Source of the DNA: Clostridia bacterium
GTDB taxonomy: Bacteria; Bacillota; Clostridia; UBA1212
Length of the DNA: 64,000 bases
Assembly (NCBI GenBank): GCA_017444825.1
Contig: JAFSVU010000034.1
Span: 1 to 64,000, forward strand
Reading direction: 5' to 3'
Shown here: in pieces, positions 53,509-62,577 of the stretch
How the letters are laid out: each line of letters begins with the position of its first letter
Numbering within the stretch: the first letter of the stretch is position 1
Program-made: the position numbers and the translations under genes
Notes under the pieces: generated by a model
Database searches by the model: none
Seen by the model: the letters and a program-made list of their open reading frames with translations, nothing else
Told to the model about the DNA's origin: nothing

Positions 53509-54699
53509 TCACTGATCGATGCGTCTGATCTCGTACCCCTCAGCCCTGATATAATCAATGAGGTCGCCAAGGATCGTGGCGTTCGTCTTTGAGACAGCGT
53601 GGAGCAGGAAAACACAACCCGGGTGCAACTTTTCCTTCATAGACTGAAGCGATGCGGCAGGATCCGGCTGGTTGTCTACGTCATAGTCGCCGTAGGCAAA
53701 AGCCCAGAATGTGGTGTGATAACCAAGGTAATTCGCGAGAGCAAGATCTCTCGGAGTGCAGGCCCCCTGAGGAGGCCTGTAGTAAAGCATCGTAAAGTCG
53801 TCGCCAAGTGTTCTCTTGAGCTTCCTGTATACTGAATTAAGTTCCTCGACAAACTCCTCGTTTGACAGGGTGGGCATGATCTTATGGTGCTCAGTGTGTG
53901 AGCCTATGAGATGTCCCTCCGCCAGCATGCGCTGCATCATCTGCTTTGTCATATCGCCGTAGTCAATAAAACCGCCGGTGACGAAGAATATCGCCTGAAC
54001 GTTCTTCTCTTTCAGGGTGTCGAGGATCGACATAGTATTTCCGTTCTCGTAGCCGCAGTCAAAGGTAAGATAAACGACCTTCTGGTCCTGATTTTTGCGG
54101 TAAATACCGCCGTACTGTTTAAGGTAGTTGAGAGTGCTGGGGTATCTGTCCCAGGGGTATGATATATTTCCCGCGGCATCTTTTTTTACCGCGCCGCAAT
54201 ACCAGTCATAGCTTCCTGCGCTGCAGTCCTCAAAAGCCGCAGTCGATACGCCGTCAAGGAACGAGAAATCAATGTTTGCAGGGTCAACTATCCTGGCCGC
54301 CACCTCGTCAATGCCGGTGACCGACGGGGTCGTCTTCGGCGCCTGTGTAGGAGTTCTGGGGATCTCGGTGGGATCCTGTGTAGCTAAGGGGCTGTCCCCC
54401 GGGGTTACCGTCCCTGTTTCCGTCTCACCGGGCAGAGGTGTCTCGTTTCCGGGAGCCGGTGTATTTTCACCGGGAGAAGGCGTATTATCAGCAGGTGCGG
54501 CAGTGCCGCCGTTCGGATCCTGAGTGATCACTGCCAGCGGCGTTCCGTTTGGCTCGACAGCATTTGAGTTGTTAAGGTGTATAATAGCCACCACCTCAAC
54601 AACGATGACAAGCACCAGAAAAATAATAGCTATCGTATATATGACCGGTTTTACGCCGATGTTATATTTAGATTTTTGAATTTTGTCATTATTATCCAT
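53509..54699 (-). CDS. PdaA-like polysaccharide (peptidoglycan) deacetylase
   Basis: 396 residues with an N-terminal membrane helix (about 17-40), a Pro/Thr/Gly linker and a NodB domain. The active site is complete: TFDCGYENG (catalytic and metal Asp), GSHTEHH (metal His pair), RPPQG and LLHA. TFDCGYENG in place of TFDDG is the mark of the PdaA family, which deacetylates muramic acid on the way to spore-cortex delta-lactam. First gene of the unit that ends with folD. A vegetative wall role is equally possible. Confidence 0.88.
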   Translation of the reverse strand: MDNNDKIQKSKYNIGVKPVIYTIAIIFLVLVIVVEVVAIIHLNNSNAVEPNGTPLAVITQDPNGGTAAPADNTPSPGENTPAPGNETPLPGETETGTVTPGDSPLATQDPTEIPRTPTQAPKTTPSVTGIDEVAARIVDPANIDFSFLDGVSTAAFEDCSAGSYDWYCGAVKKDAAGNISYPWDRYPSTLNYLKQYGGIYRKNQDQKVVYLTFDCGYENGNTMSILDTLKEKNVQAIFFVTGGFIDYGDMTKQMMQRMLAEGHLIGSHTEHHKIMPTLSNEEFVEELNSVYRKLKRTLGDDFTMLYYRPPQGACTPRDLALANYLGYHTTFWAFAYGDYDVDNQPDPAASLQSMKEKLHPGCVFLLHAVSKTNATILGDLIDYIRAEGYEIRRIDQ

Positions 54700-54777
54700 T
54701 CAAAGCCTCCGGTTGGATGAACGTAGATGAAATCAATTTACCGGCGTGCCCGGAGCCCGAACATCCGATATACTTTT

Positions 54778-54806
54778 ATTATACCATTAAACGGCTGAAA
54801 ATTCAA
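54778..54806 (-). promoter_or_regulatory. Promoter of the deacetylase-ftsK-folD operon
   Basis: On the minus strand: TTGAAT at 54806-54801, a 17-base spacer, and TATAAT at 54783-54778 with an extended TGG. The leader is about 70 bases. Confidence 0.85.
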
Positions 54807-54819
54807 TGTAAACCGATAC

Positions 54820-54843
54820 AAAAAAGCGGGACAAATGCCCCGC
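54820..54843 (-). terminator. Terminator after the PHP gene
   Basis: On the minus strand GCGGG pairs with CCCGC around GCATTTGT, followed by TTTTTTG. It ends the PHP transcript just upstream of the next promoter. Confidence 0.82.
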
Positions 54844-54902
54844 CGCTGCGCCTTTAAAAAGCCTTTAAAAAGCGTATTATCATAACCAATATTGCCCCCC
54901 GG

Positions 54903-55724
54903 TCAGCCCGGAACGTAACGCACCGGCTGCCTCTTTTTAAAGTAACAGGCGTGCTTAATTCCCACGTTTTTCAGAATCTCAGCAGCTTCTCTGAAGCCCT
55001 TTCCAACGTTTTCGGGTACGTGGGCATCCGATCCGAATGTCACAAGCTCGCCGCCCATGGATCTGTAGACACGGAGGACATTGGCGTCGGGAGCGAACAT
55101 GCCTTTTTCAAACCAGGACATATTGATCTCAAGAGCAATTCCCCGCCTGATGATAGTTCTAAGCGTTTCCCTGATGATCTCGCCCAGCTCCTGGTCATTG
55201 ATATCCTCTTTTTGGGGCGCCATTTCGTATTTGTTGATATGCGTCAGGTGGCAAAGAATATCGATATCCGACTCCTCCGCGGTTCTAAGCACGTCACAGT
55301 AGTATTGAACGACCACCCGCCTCACAAGATCCGCAGGAAGCTCGCTGAACCTGTAATTCGAAAAGCAGAAATCCTTTCCGTCAAGGTAGACCTTGTGCAC
55401 AGACCCCAGCACCGCATCAAAAGGGATGTCCCCGATAAGCCTTGCGCAGACAGCCTGATTACGGATGCTCTCGCCGATCTCAGCGCCAATGGCAAGCATG
55501 AAACCGGAACCCTCATCCTCAAGCCTCTTTTTTTCTTCGCAAAAGCTGCCGTAACACCCGTACGCGGGCTGAAGAAAAGCATCACCCTCAACACCGATGT
55601 CCACGTGATCCGAGAACATGAGGCCGGAAAGGCCTTTATTCATCGCCGCGGCAATGATAAGAGGCGGCTCGGCCATTGAATCATGGGAATGTTTTGTATG
55701 AACGTGACAATCCATAAAAGGCAT
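54903..55724 (-). CDS. PHP-domain phosphatase (histidinol-phosphatase HisJ/HisK-like)
   Basis: 273 residues. PHP metal motifs: DCHVHTKHSHDS at the N terminus, SDHVD near 38, LGSVH near 105, CHLTHIN near 158 and FGSDAHVPENVG near 233. The arrangement fits histidinol phosphate phosphatase, although no other his genes are near. Two in-frame ATGs (55724, 55715) are possible. The only ribosome-site-like bases upstream are the AGGTAAAA of the composite repeat, so this repeat may influence its translation. Confidence 0.85.
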   Translation of the reverse strand: MPFMDCHVHTKHSHDSMAEPPLIIAAAMNKGLSGLMFSDHVDIGVEGDAFLQPAYGCYGSFCEEKKRLEDEGSGFMLAIGAEIGESIRNQAVCARLIGDIPFDAVLGSVHKVYLDGKDFCFSNYRFSELPADLVRRVVVQYYCDVLRTAEESDIDILCHLTHINKYEMAPQKEDINDQELGEIIRETLRTIIRRGIALEINMSWFEKGMFAPDANVLRVYRSMGGELVTFGSDAHVPENVGKGFREAAEILKNVGIKHACYFKKRQPVRYVPG

Positions 55725-55725
55725 T

Positions 55726-55841
55726 TTTACCTATTACCTATTACCTATTACCTCTTACCTCTTACCTCTTACCTTTTACTTATTACTTGGGCGGCACTCC
55801 CTCAAACTTTACTTATTACTTTGTCCGGCACTCGCTCGCGT
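55726..55841 (-). repeat. Heptamer/GTGCCG composite repeat, copy D
   Basis: On the minus strand it starts at the ilvE stop with GCGAGTGCCGGACAAAGTAATAA... and runs through a GGGAGTGCCG module into eight or nine heptamers of the AAGAGGT/AATAGGT type, reaching to within a few bases of the PHP start codon. The heptamers contain repeated AGAGG, which resembles a Shine-Dalgarno. Confidence 0.85.
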
Positions 55842-55842
55842 C

Positions 55843-56868
55843 TCAAACGATCTTGACAACCCAGCCTTCCGGCCCTTCAATGCGGCCCATCTGGATACCC
55901 GTCAACGTGTCATAAAGCTTCTGGAGCACAGGGCCCATCTTCTCCATGCCGCTGGGAAGCTCGATAACGCCGCCGTCGTAGGTGATCTTGCCCACAGGGG
56001 AGATGACCGCAGCGGTGCCGCAAAGGCCTGCCTCGGCAAACGTCTTGACCTCCTCAAAGGGAATGGGTCTCTCTTCGGCTTCCATGCCAAGGATGTGCTG
56101 GGCAACGTAGACCAATGACCTTCTTGTGATGGAAGGAAGAATGGTGTTAGATTTTGGAGTCACGACCTTGCCGTCTTTTGTGACGAAGAGGAAATTGGCG
56201 CCGCCTGTCTCCTCAACGTAAGTCCTGGTAGCGGCATCGAGGTACATGTTCTCGTTGAAGCCCAGCTCATGAGCGTGCTCGATGGCGAAGAGGCTCATTG
56301 CGTAGTTGAGGCCTGCCTTGACGTGGCCTGTTCCGTGAGGGGCTGCTCTGTCAAAGTCGCTGACCATGATGCTAACAGGTTTTGCGCCGCCTTTAAAGTA
56401 TGGGCCTACGGGGGATACGAAGATCCTGAACTGGTAGGTGACTGCGGGTTTAACGCCAAGGACGGGGCTGGTCGCGAACATCACGGGACGTACGTAAAGA
56501 GTTGCGCCGGAGCCGTAGGGAGGCACGTAGTCTGCATTTCTTTTTACAGTCTCTATTACGGCTTCCACAAAACGGTCAACCGGGAATACAGGCATGCAGA
56601 GCCTTTCACAGCTGGTGGCCATTCTGGCGGCGTTGAGGTCGGGGCGGAAGCATACGATATCGCCCTTCTCTGTTTTGTAAGCTTTAAGGCCTTCAAAGCA
56701 GGTCTGTGCATACTGAAGCACGCCTGCGGACTCGTTGATGACAACGTTGGGGTCCGTTGAAAATCTGCCCTCATCCCATTTTCCGTCGACAAAATCGGAA
56801 ACGAATCTGACAGGGGTCGTTCTGTAAGCAAAGCCGATATTCGGCCAATCCATATTAATTTCAGCCAT
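55843..56868 (-). CDS. ilvE: Branched-chain amino acid aminotransferase
   Basis: PLP enzyme (fold type IV) exchanging amino groups between Val/Leu/Ile and 2-oxoglutarate. 341 residues. The PLP Lys is in HVKAGLNYA near residue 183; VEETGGANFLFV near 215 and the N-terminal family word FEGLKAYKT near 58 are clear. GAGGAG lies upstream of the ATG. It links to the glutamate metabolism at the left of the window only by chemistry, not by operon. Confidence 0.95.
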   Translation of the reverse strand: MAEINMDWPNIGFAYRTTPVRFVSDFVDGKWDEGRFSTDPNVVINESAGVLQYAQTCFEGLKAYKTEKGDIVCFRPDLNAARMATSCERLCMPVFPVDRFVEAVIETVKRNADYVPPYGSGATLYVRPVMFATSPVLGVKPAVTYQFRIFVSPVGPYFKGGAKPVSIMVSDFDRAAPHGTGHVKAGLNYAMSLFAIEHAHELGFNENMYLDAATRTYVEETGGANFLFVTKDGKVVTPKSNTILPSITRRSLVYVAQHILGMEAEERPIPFEEVKTFAEAGLCGTAAVISPVGKITYDGGVIELPSGMEKMGPVLQKLYDTLTGIQMGRIEGPEGWVVKIV

Positions 56869-56910
56869 AATTAATTCACTCCTCTAAAATAAAAGAATCT
56901 ATAAGCGAAA

Positions 56911-56935
56911 CCGCCCCGAGCTCAGCCGGGGCAGG
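56911..56935 (-). terminator. Likely terminator of the oligopeptide transporter operon
   Basis: On the minus strand GCCCCG pairs with CGGGGC around a loop of eight bases, followed by a weak GGTTTCGCTTAT. It is the only stem between the small membrane protein and ilvE. Confidence 0.5.
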
Positions 56936-56969
56936 TGTTTAAATCGCGGCGGCATTTTGTAACCAAGGC

Positions 56970-57224
56970 TCAGTTGTGGAACCAGACCTTGTCCGCAAAA
57001 AGAATGAAAAAGAAATATCCGAGCCCGAAGATGGCGGCAACAAGTAGCGCCGCTCCCGCAACACCGAGGATAAGGAAAAGAGTTTCCTTTTTCGAAAGCT
57101 TCTTCAGATCCTCCGCTTCGCCTTCGGCGTTTGGCTTGTTCGGCACGTACCAGGGCATGCCGTCAACGTTCATATCGGCTATGACCCTGCCGTCATCCTT
57201 CAGTTCTTCGTCTTCTTTTTTCAT
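56970..57224 (-). CDS. Small single-pass membrane protein of the opp operon
   Basis: 84 residues: a charged cytoplasmic half (DEELKDDG, PWYVPNKP) and one C-terminal helix (about 48-78). No known domain. It lies six bases after oppF and is therefore co-transcribed. A regulatory or assembly role for the transporter is possible but unproved. The ribosome site is poor. Confidence 0.7.
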   Translation of the reverse strand: MKKEDEELKDDGRVIADMNVDGMPWYVPNKPNAEGEAEDLKKLSKKETLFLILGVAGAALLVAAIFGLGYFFFILFADKVWFHN

Positions 57225-57230
57225 CTTTGG

Positions 57231-58337
57231 TTATTTTTTCGCATTTGCTTTTGCGGCGATCTTAGCGTCGATCTCCGCCAGCTCCTTCTCAAAGCGTTCC
57301 ATTTCCTCAACCGTGTCGTAGAGGTGGCATGCACAGAAGTGGCCCGGTTCGACTTCCTTCACCGGAGGCTCGATCTGCTCGCAAACCCTAAGGCCTTTTG
57401 CTTTGCACTCGTTGCATCTTGTATGGAATTTGCATCCCTTCGGCGGGTTTGCAGGGGAAGGAATACTGCCCTCGAGAACGATCCTCTCCATCTTGTAATC
57501 CGGATCCGGAACAGGGATGGCGGAGAAGAGCGCCTTGGTGTATGGGTGGAGCGGCCTTGCGAATATCTGTTCGGTATCGGCATATTCCACCAGATTTCCC
57601 AGGTACATAACGCCGACTGTATCGGAAATATGCTCTACGACCGAAAGGTCATGGGAAATGAACAGATACGTAAGGTTGAACTCGTTCTGAAGCTGTTTCA
57701 GAAGGTTTATGATCTGCGCCTGGATGGAAACGTCAAGCGCCGAAACAGGTTCGTCGCAGACAATAAAATCAGGGTTAAGCGCAAGAGCTCTCGCGATGCA
57801 TATTCTCTGTCTCTGTCCGCCGGAGAATTCGTGGGGATATCTGTCCTTGTGATACTCCTGGAGACCGCAGGCCTTCATGACTCGGGAAATATAGTCGTTG
57901 TACTCCTCCGGAGGCACAATATTGTGCTCTTTTACAGCCTCGCCAATGATCTCGCCAACAGGCATTCTCGGTGAAAGACTTGAATAAGGGTCCTGGAAAA
58001 TGATCTGGATCTTCGGCCTTATAGCCCTGAGTTCCTTCCTTGAGAGCTTGAATATGTCCTTGCCGTTGAAAATGACCTCACCCTCGGTCTTTTCCAGCAG
58101 TCTCAATATGGTACGGCCCGCGGTGGATTTTCCGCATCCGGACTCGCCCACAAGACCCATCGTCGTACCCCTTTTGATCTTAAAGGAAATGCCGTCAACG
58201 GCCTTTACGTGTCCGATCACGAGTCTCAAGAAACTGCTCTTTATCGGGAAATATTTCTTGAGATTCCTGACCTCAAGAACCACGTCATTGCCCGGATCAT
58301 TCTGATTGACTTCATTGTTAAATTTTTTATCGTCCAT
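57231..58337 (-). CDS. oppF: Oligopeptide ABC transporter ATP-binding protein OppF
   Basis: 368 residues. Walker A GESGCGKST near 60, signature FSGGQRQRICIARAL near 165, Walker B FIVCDEPVSALD near 186, and the C-terminal oligopeptide region with Cys-rich GCKFHTRCNEC that binds an Fe-S cluster in some homologs. The ATG at 58337 is chosen: GGAGGAG lies eight bases upstream, whereas the alternative GTG overlaps the oppD stop. Confidence 0.95.
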   Translation of the reverse strand: MDDKKFNNEVNQNDPGNDVVLEVRNLKKYFPIKSSFLRLVIGHVKAVDGISFKIKRGTTMGLVGESGCGKSTAGRTILRLLEKTEGEVIFNGKDIFKLSRKELRAIRPKIQIIFQDPYSSLSPRMPVGEIIGEAVKEHNIVPPEEYNDYISRVMKACGLQEYHKDRYPHEFSGGQRQRICIARALALNPDFIVCDEPVSALDVSIQAQIINLLKQLQNEFNLTYLFISHDLSVVEHISDTVGVMYLGNLVEYADTEQIFARPLHPYTKALFSAIPVPDPDYKMERIVLEGSIPSPANPPKGCKFHTRCNECKAKGLRVCEQIEPPVKEVEPGHFCACHLYDTVEEMERFEKELAEIDAKIAAKANAKK

Positions 58338-58339
58338 GT

Positions 58340-59524
58340 TCACAGCTCCTCCGGGTCAATAATGATTGGTTTCCCGACGATCTCACCATCGTCAATGAAA
58401 CGGTAGCAAGACACGATGTGTGTATCGCTTATCTTGATCTCGGGCGGGTACTCACCGGAGCATTTGCCGGTGCAGTATTCGCAGCGGTCCTTGAAATAGC
58501 AGTAGTTCGGCATATTGATCGGGTTAGGAACGCTTCCCGGAATATTGTAAAGTTCGTCGACTTTCTTTCCGACCACAGGCTTGGATTTCATAAGACCGAT
58601 GGTGTAGGGGTGGCAGGGATTGTGGAAAATATCCCATGCAGTGCCCTTCTCGACCACACGCCCCGCGTACATAACCACAACGTAATCTGCCATCTCGGCA
58701 ATAACTCCCAGGTCATGTGTGATAAGCATGATCGAGCTGTTGATCTTATCCTTAAGGTTGCGGAGAAGATCGAGTATCTGAGCCTGAATGGTAACGTCAA
58801 GAGCAGTTGTAGGCTCATCGGCGATGATCAGCCTCGGATTGCACGCGAGAGCTATAGCGATCATGACCCTCTGGCGCATACCGCCGGAGAGCTCGTGGGG
58901 GTACATCTTGTACACGCCCTCGGCATTGGCGATACCGACCATTTTAAGGAGCTCGATAGTTCTGGCGGTTACCTCTTCCTTTGACATTTCTTTATTATGA
59001 AGGAAAAGCACCTCGTTCACCTGGTCACCGATCCTGAAGACCGGGTTGAGGCTGGTCATAGGCTCCTGGAATATCATCGATATCCTGTTGCCCCTGATCT
59101 CCTGCATGATGGATGTGGGAGTATTCACGATATTATATGCGGTGCCGTCGTCATTGTTGAGACGGATCTCGCCGCCCACCACCTGACCCGAGGGCCTCTG
59201 AAGCAGCTGCATAACCGAAAGGGACGTAACGCTTTTACCGCAGCCTGACTCACCAACGACTCCGACAGTAGCCTGTTTCGGAATGTTGAAGGAAACGCCG
59301 TCAACTGCTCTCACTACGCCAATGTCGGTAAAGAAATACGTGCAGACGTTGTCCAGCTCGAGAACGTTGTTCTCGTCATGCATCTTGGTCATGTAGAGAG
59401 CCGGATCCTTGTTCGCGTTATCCCTCTCCTTTTCAAGTTTTCTCGTTATTTTACGGTTTCTTTTGGAAATATAACGGGATTCCTTACCGGAGATATAAGA
59501 AGTCTTTTTTGTTTTACCTGCCAT
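58340..59524 (-). CDS. oppD: Oligopeptide ABC transporter ATP-binding protein OppD
   Basis: 394 residues. A basic N-terminal extension of about 50 residues (KKTSYISGKESRYISKRNRK) precedes the ATPase. Walker A GESGCGKSV near 95, signature LSGGMRQRVMIAIAL near 215, Walker B LIIADEPTTALD, and the terminal Cys motif CYFKDRCEYCTGKC. GGGAGG precedes the ATG. Confidence 0.95.
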   Translation of the reverse strand: MAGKTKKTSYISGKESRYISKRNRKITRKLEKERDNANKDPALYMTKMHDENNVLELDNVCTYFFTDIGVVRAVDGVSFNIPKQATVGVVGESGCGKSVTSLSVMQLLQRPSGQVVGGEIRLNNDDGTAYNIVNTPTSIMQEIRGNRISMIFQEPMTSLNPVFRIGDQVNEVLFLHNKEMSKEEVTARTIELLKMVGIANAEGVYKMYPHELSGGMRQRVMIAIALACNPRLIIADEPTTALDVTIQAQILDLLRNLKDKINSSIMLITHDLGVIAEMADYVVVMYAGRVVEKGTAWDIFHNPCHPYTIGLMKSKPVVGKKVDELYNIPGSVPNPINMPNYCYFKDRCEYCTGKCSGEYPPEIKISDTHIVSCYRFIDDGEIVGKPIIIDPEEL

Positions 59525-59542
59525 GATAATACCTCCCTTCCG

Positions 59543-61471
59543 TCACCGTTTCATCTTCGGGTCGAACGCGTCGCGGAGACCGTCACCAACGAAGTTAAAC
59601 GCGATAACCGTGAGACAGATGAGAATTCCGACAGGAACCCAGATGTATGTGTACGACTTCATCGCTTCTATGGTGGAAACCGAGTTGATCATATTTCCCC
59701 ACGTAGCAAGCGGGTGCTTAACGCCAAGGCCCAGGAATGAGAGGGAGGACTCGGTAAGGATAACTCCGCCGAGGCCCATCGTCATGGATACGATAAGCTG
59801 AGGCATTACGTTAGGAACGAGATGCTTGAATATCCTCTTGCTCGTACGAAGACCGGTAGCCTCCGCAGCTATCATGAACTCCTGTTCTCTTAAGGAGAGG
59901 ATCTGGCCTCTTACAAGCCTTGCTATACCGGACCATCCCAGCACGCCCAGCAGCACCATCATCCAGAACAGTCTCTGGTACGGGTCAACCTTATATGCGT
60001 CGAATACCGAAGCGAGGATGATCATGATAGGCATTGTAGGTATGCAGTAGAATATATCAACAAGCCTCATGATAAGGGTGTCCACCCATCCGCCGAAGAA
60101 GCCTGCGATACCGCCCATGATAACGCCAAGGATAGTCTCGAGGATAACAACGACGAAGCCCACCAGAAGCGATACGCGTCCGCCGAACAGGATACGTGCA
60201 AATACGTCATAACCGTCGCCGTCCGTACCGAGAATATGGGCCGCCGAAGGCTTTTCATAGATGGTGATAAGCTTCCGGTTCATGTTGTACTTGAAATAAA
60301 AGCTTCTTTCGCCGGCAGTTTCCTTGCGGACAACGTTTACGGTCTCTTTCGTAAGAATGATATTTCCGTTTTCATCGAGATCGTACTGCTCCGTATCGGG
60401 ATTGATCTGGGGCACCTCGTACTCAAAAGAGTAAGTGGCGGCATTTTCCGCTTCCAACTGATCCACAATGGAAGCCGCCTTCATCTTGAATGTCAGATCA
60501 AGAGAGTCCTCACCGGAGGCGTGTCTTGTGGAATACCTTGAAATATATACGTAAGGATCACCGCTTTCATCCTTGATGATAAGGTTGTCACTGTCCTCCT
60601 GGTCAAAGCTATAAGACTTATCACCGTACGTGAAGGGTTTCGTCTGATCCGCAATGTTCTGAAGAACGGCGATCTTAAACTTATTATCGATCTGTTCCTT
60701 GTGATTTACAGCGTCGAATACGAGCTTTGTGGCAATGATGGTCTTCTTTTCACCGTCAATGGCCGTAAGACGCGACAGGGAAACCTTCGTTTTGGAGACC
60801 TGCTTAATGAAATAGATATCTCCGTCAAACTCGACGGATTCCTTTTTCTCTTTTACAGCAGAGCTAAGAACTTCGGCAAGTCCCTCCACGGTCTCGCCGG
60901 CAGTGATCTCGCCGAGGATGGGGTCAAAAGTGCCGAAATCTTCCATTTGGGCAGCAATATAGCCCACGTACACACGGTCAACGACCTTCTCAATGATAAA
61001 TTCTATATCGCCCTGGAGCACACTGAGCTCGGTCTCATTCGACGACTCCATCTGTATGATATAGGAGTCAAACTTAAGCTTGAGATCGTCCAGCACGGGA
61101 TCATTCATGTCGGCTTCATTGACGAAATACTTCGTATAGGAAGAGAGCTCGCCGCAGACGGCATAATCGAGTTCAAGAGGCGCAATTTTATAGAATTTAT
61201 CAGTCTGTCCGTAAGGATAGAGAGCAGCGCCAAGGAAGCACATCGTGAACATTACTATAAGAATAGCAAGTCCCGTGATGGCCAGTTTATTTTTAAGGAA
61301 ACGCTTTGTTACAAGCCTTGCAGGGCTGAGGACCTTTACACGCTGTGAATCGTCAAGGGCCAGGGGTTTGTTTTCAGAGGAATTCAGATCCTTGTTCTTA
61401 AGTTCCTCCTGCTCGCGTTCCTTCAGTTTCTCATTCAAATGATTTGGTTTGTAATCTGCCACTTTCATCAC
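59543..61471 (-). CDS. oppC: Oligopeptide ABC transporter permease OppC with large extracytoplasmic insertion
   Basis: 642 residues, twice the usual length. A charged N terminus and helix 1 (about 64-86) are followed by about 320 residues of hydrophilic, mixed alpha/beta sequence before the normal permease core restarts at HILGTDGDGYDVFARILFGGR near 412. The EAA loop region (EATGLRTSKRIFKHLVPN) is present. The insertion would face the substrate-binding protein. The start is GTG (61471) or ATG one codon later. Confidence 0.92.
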   Translation of the reverse strand: MMKVADYKPNHLNEKLKEREQEELKNKDLNSSENKPLALDDSQRVKVLSPARLVTKRFLKNKLAITGLAILIVMFTMCFLGAALYPYGQTDKFYKIAPLELDYAVCGELSSYTKYFVNEADMNDPVLDDLKLKFDSYIIQMESSNETELSVLQGDIEFIIEKVVDRVYVGYIAAQMEDFGTFDPILGEITAGETVEGLAEVLSSAVKEKKESVEFDGDIYFIKQVSKTKVSLSRLTAIDGEKKTIIATKLVFDAVNHKEQIDNKFKIAVLQNIADQTKPFTYGDKSYSFDQEDSDNLIIKDESGDPYVYISRYSTRHASGEDSLDLTFKMKAASIVDQLEAENAATYSFEYEVPQINPDTEQYDLDENGNIILTKETVNVVRKETAGERSFYFKYNMNRKLITIYEKPSAAHILGTDGDGYDVFARILFGGRVSLLVGFVVVILETILGVIMGGIAGFFGGWVDTLIMRLVDIFYCIPTMPIMIILASVFDAYKVDPYQRLFWMMVLLGVLGWSGIARLVRGQILSLREQEFMIAAEATGLRTSKRIFKHLVPNVMPQLIVSMTMGLGGVILTESSLSFLGLGVKHPLATWGNMINSVSTIEAMKSYTYIWVPVGILICLTVIAFNFVGDGLRDAFDPKMKR

Positions 61472-61472
61472 C

Positions 61473-62474
61473 TCAATTCACACGAACTCTCGGGTCTACG
61501 ACCGCGTAGAGAATATCGGAAATCAGGTTTCCGAGAAGAGTCAGAATAGACATGAGCGAGAGATAGAACATTGTGAACGGAATATCTCCGCCTGTCATGG
61601 AGTAATATGATGCATAGCCAATACCGTCGAGAGCAAACAGCGTCTCGGTGATAAGAGCACCGGAAAAAAGTCCCGGAAGAGATCCGCCAAGTATGGTAAC
61701 TATCGGGATCAACGTATTTCTGAAAGCATGGTAGCCGATGACCTTGCTTTCGGGAAGGCCTTTGGCCCTGGCAGTCCTGATGTAATCCGCGTTCAAGACC
61801 TCCAGCATGTTCGTTCTTGTGTAACGCATAAGACCGCCGATTCCTACAAATATCAAAGTAAGAGCCGGAAGAACGAAATGCTTTGCAACGTCCAGGAACG
61901 AGGTCCAGGCTGTTGCATTTTCGGCAATGTAATCCCTCGAATGCATGCCGCTGATGTCAAACCACTGAAGTCTGACCGCAAACACGAGTTTTAAAATAGT
62001 GGCGACAAAGAATGTGGGAAGAGAGATGCCTATAAGCGAAACACAGGTAACGGTATAATCCGTGATACTGTACTGTTTCCTCGCGGCAAGTACTCCGAGA
62101 GGGATGGCAATAAGAGTTTCAATTATAAATGCTACAAGTCCTAGGAAGAAACTGTTCCAGATAACCTTGGAGAATTTTTCCGTACAAGGCATGTTCCATT
62201 TCCAGCTGTCGCCGAATTTGCCCTGAACGGCATTCCCCAGCCATGAAAAATAACCTCCTACAAGGCCCTTATTCATGCCGTACTCTTCATTTAATTGCTC
62301 CAGCCACTCGTGATAGGTCTTTCCACCCATCTTTGAGGATGCGGACGCCAGTTCTCTTGCGGTACTTTCGACATAACTTGTAGGCAGACAGTATATCAGC
62401 GTGTATATCAAAAACATCGCAAAAAAGAATATAACGACGCTAAGGAGCAGTCTCTTGACTATAAACTTGAACAT
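61473..62474 (-). CDS. oppB: Oligopeptide ABC transporter permease OppB
   Basis: 333 residues, six helices, normal for the family. EAA loop: DYIRTARAKGLPESKVIGYHAFRN. The ATG at 62474 has AAAGGAGA six bases upstream; the longer TTG frame would start within that ribosome site. About 100 bases separate it from the binding-protein gene. Confidence 0.94.
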   Translation of the reverse strand: MFKFIVKRLLLSVVIFFFAMFLIYTLIYCLPTSYVESTARELASASSKMGGKTYHEWLEQLNEEYGMNKGLVGGYFSWLGNAVQGKFGDSWKWNMPCTEKFSKVIWNSFFLGLVAFIIETLIAIPLGVLAARKQYSITDYTVTCVSLIGISLPTFFVATILKLVFAVRLQWFDISGMHSRDYIAENATAWTSFLDVAKHFVLPALTLIFVGIGGLMRYTRTNMLEVLNADYIRTARAKGLPESKVIGYHAFRNTLIPIVTILGGSLPGLFSGALITETLFALDGIGYASYYSMTGGDIPFTMFYLSLMSILTLLGNLISDILYAVVDPRVRVN

Positions 62475-62500
62475 AAAAGTTCTCCTTTGCAATTATATTA

Positions 62501-62534
62501 GCGGCAAGCACGCAGATGAACGGGTGCTTGCCGC
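62501..62534 (-). terminator. oppA-oppB intergenic stem-loop
   Basis: An 11-bp perfect stem (GCGGCAAGCAC with GTGCTTGCCGC). The minus strand lacks a real U-tract (TAATATAATTG), so it is likely a leaky terminator or 3' stabiliser letting the binding protein be made in excess over the permeases. On the plus strand ATTTTTTATTTT follows. Confidence 0.7.
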
Positions 62535-62577
62535 CATTTTTTATTTTACTTAAGTTAAACTAAGTATTACCTGTTCA

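Noticed and set aside
62475-62492. TTG start for OppB
   Set aside because: The TTG frame runs through the AAAGGAGA ribosome site of the ATG at 62474.
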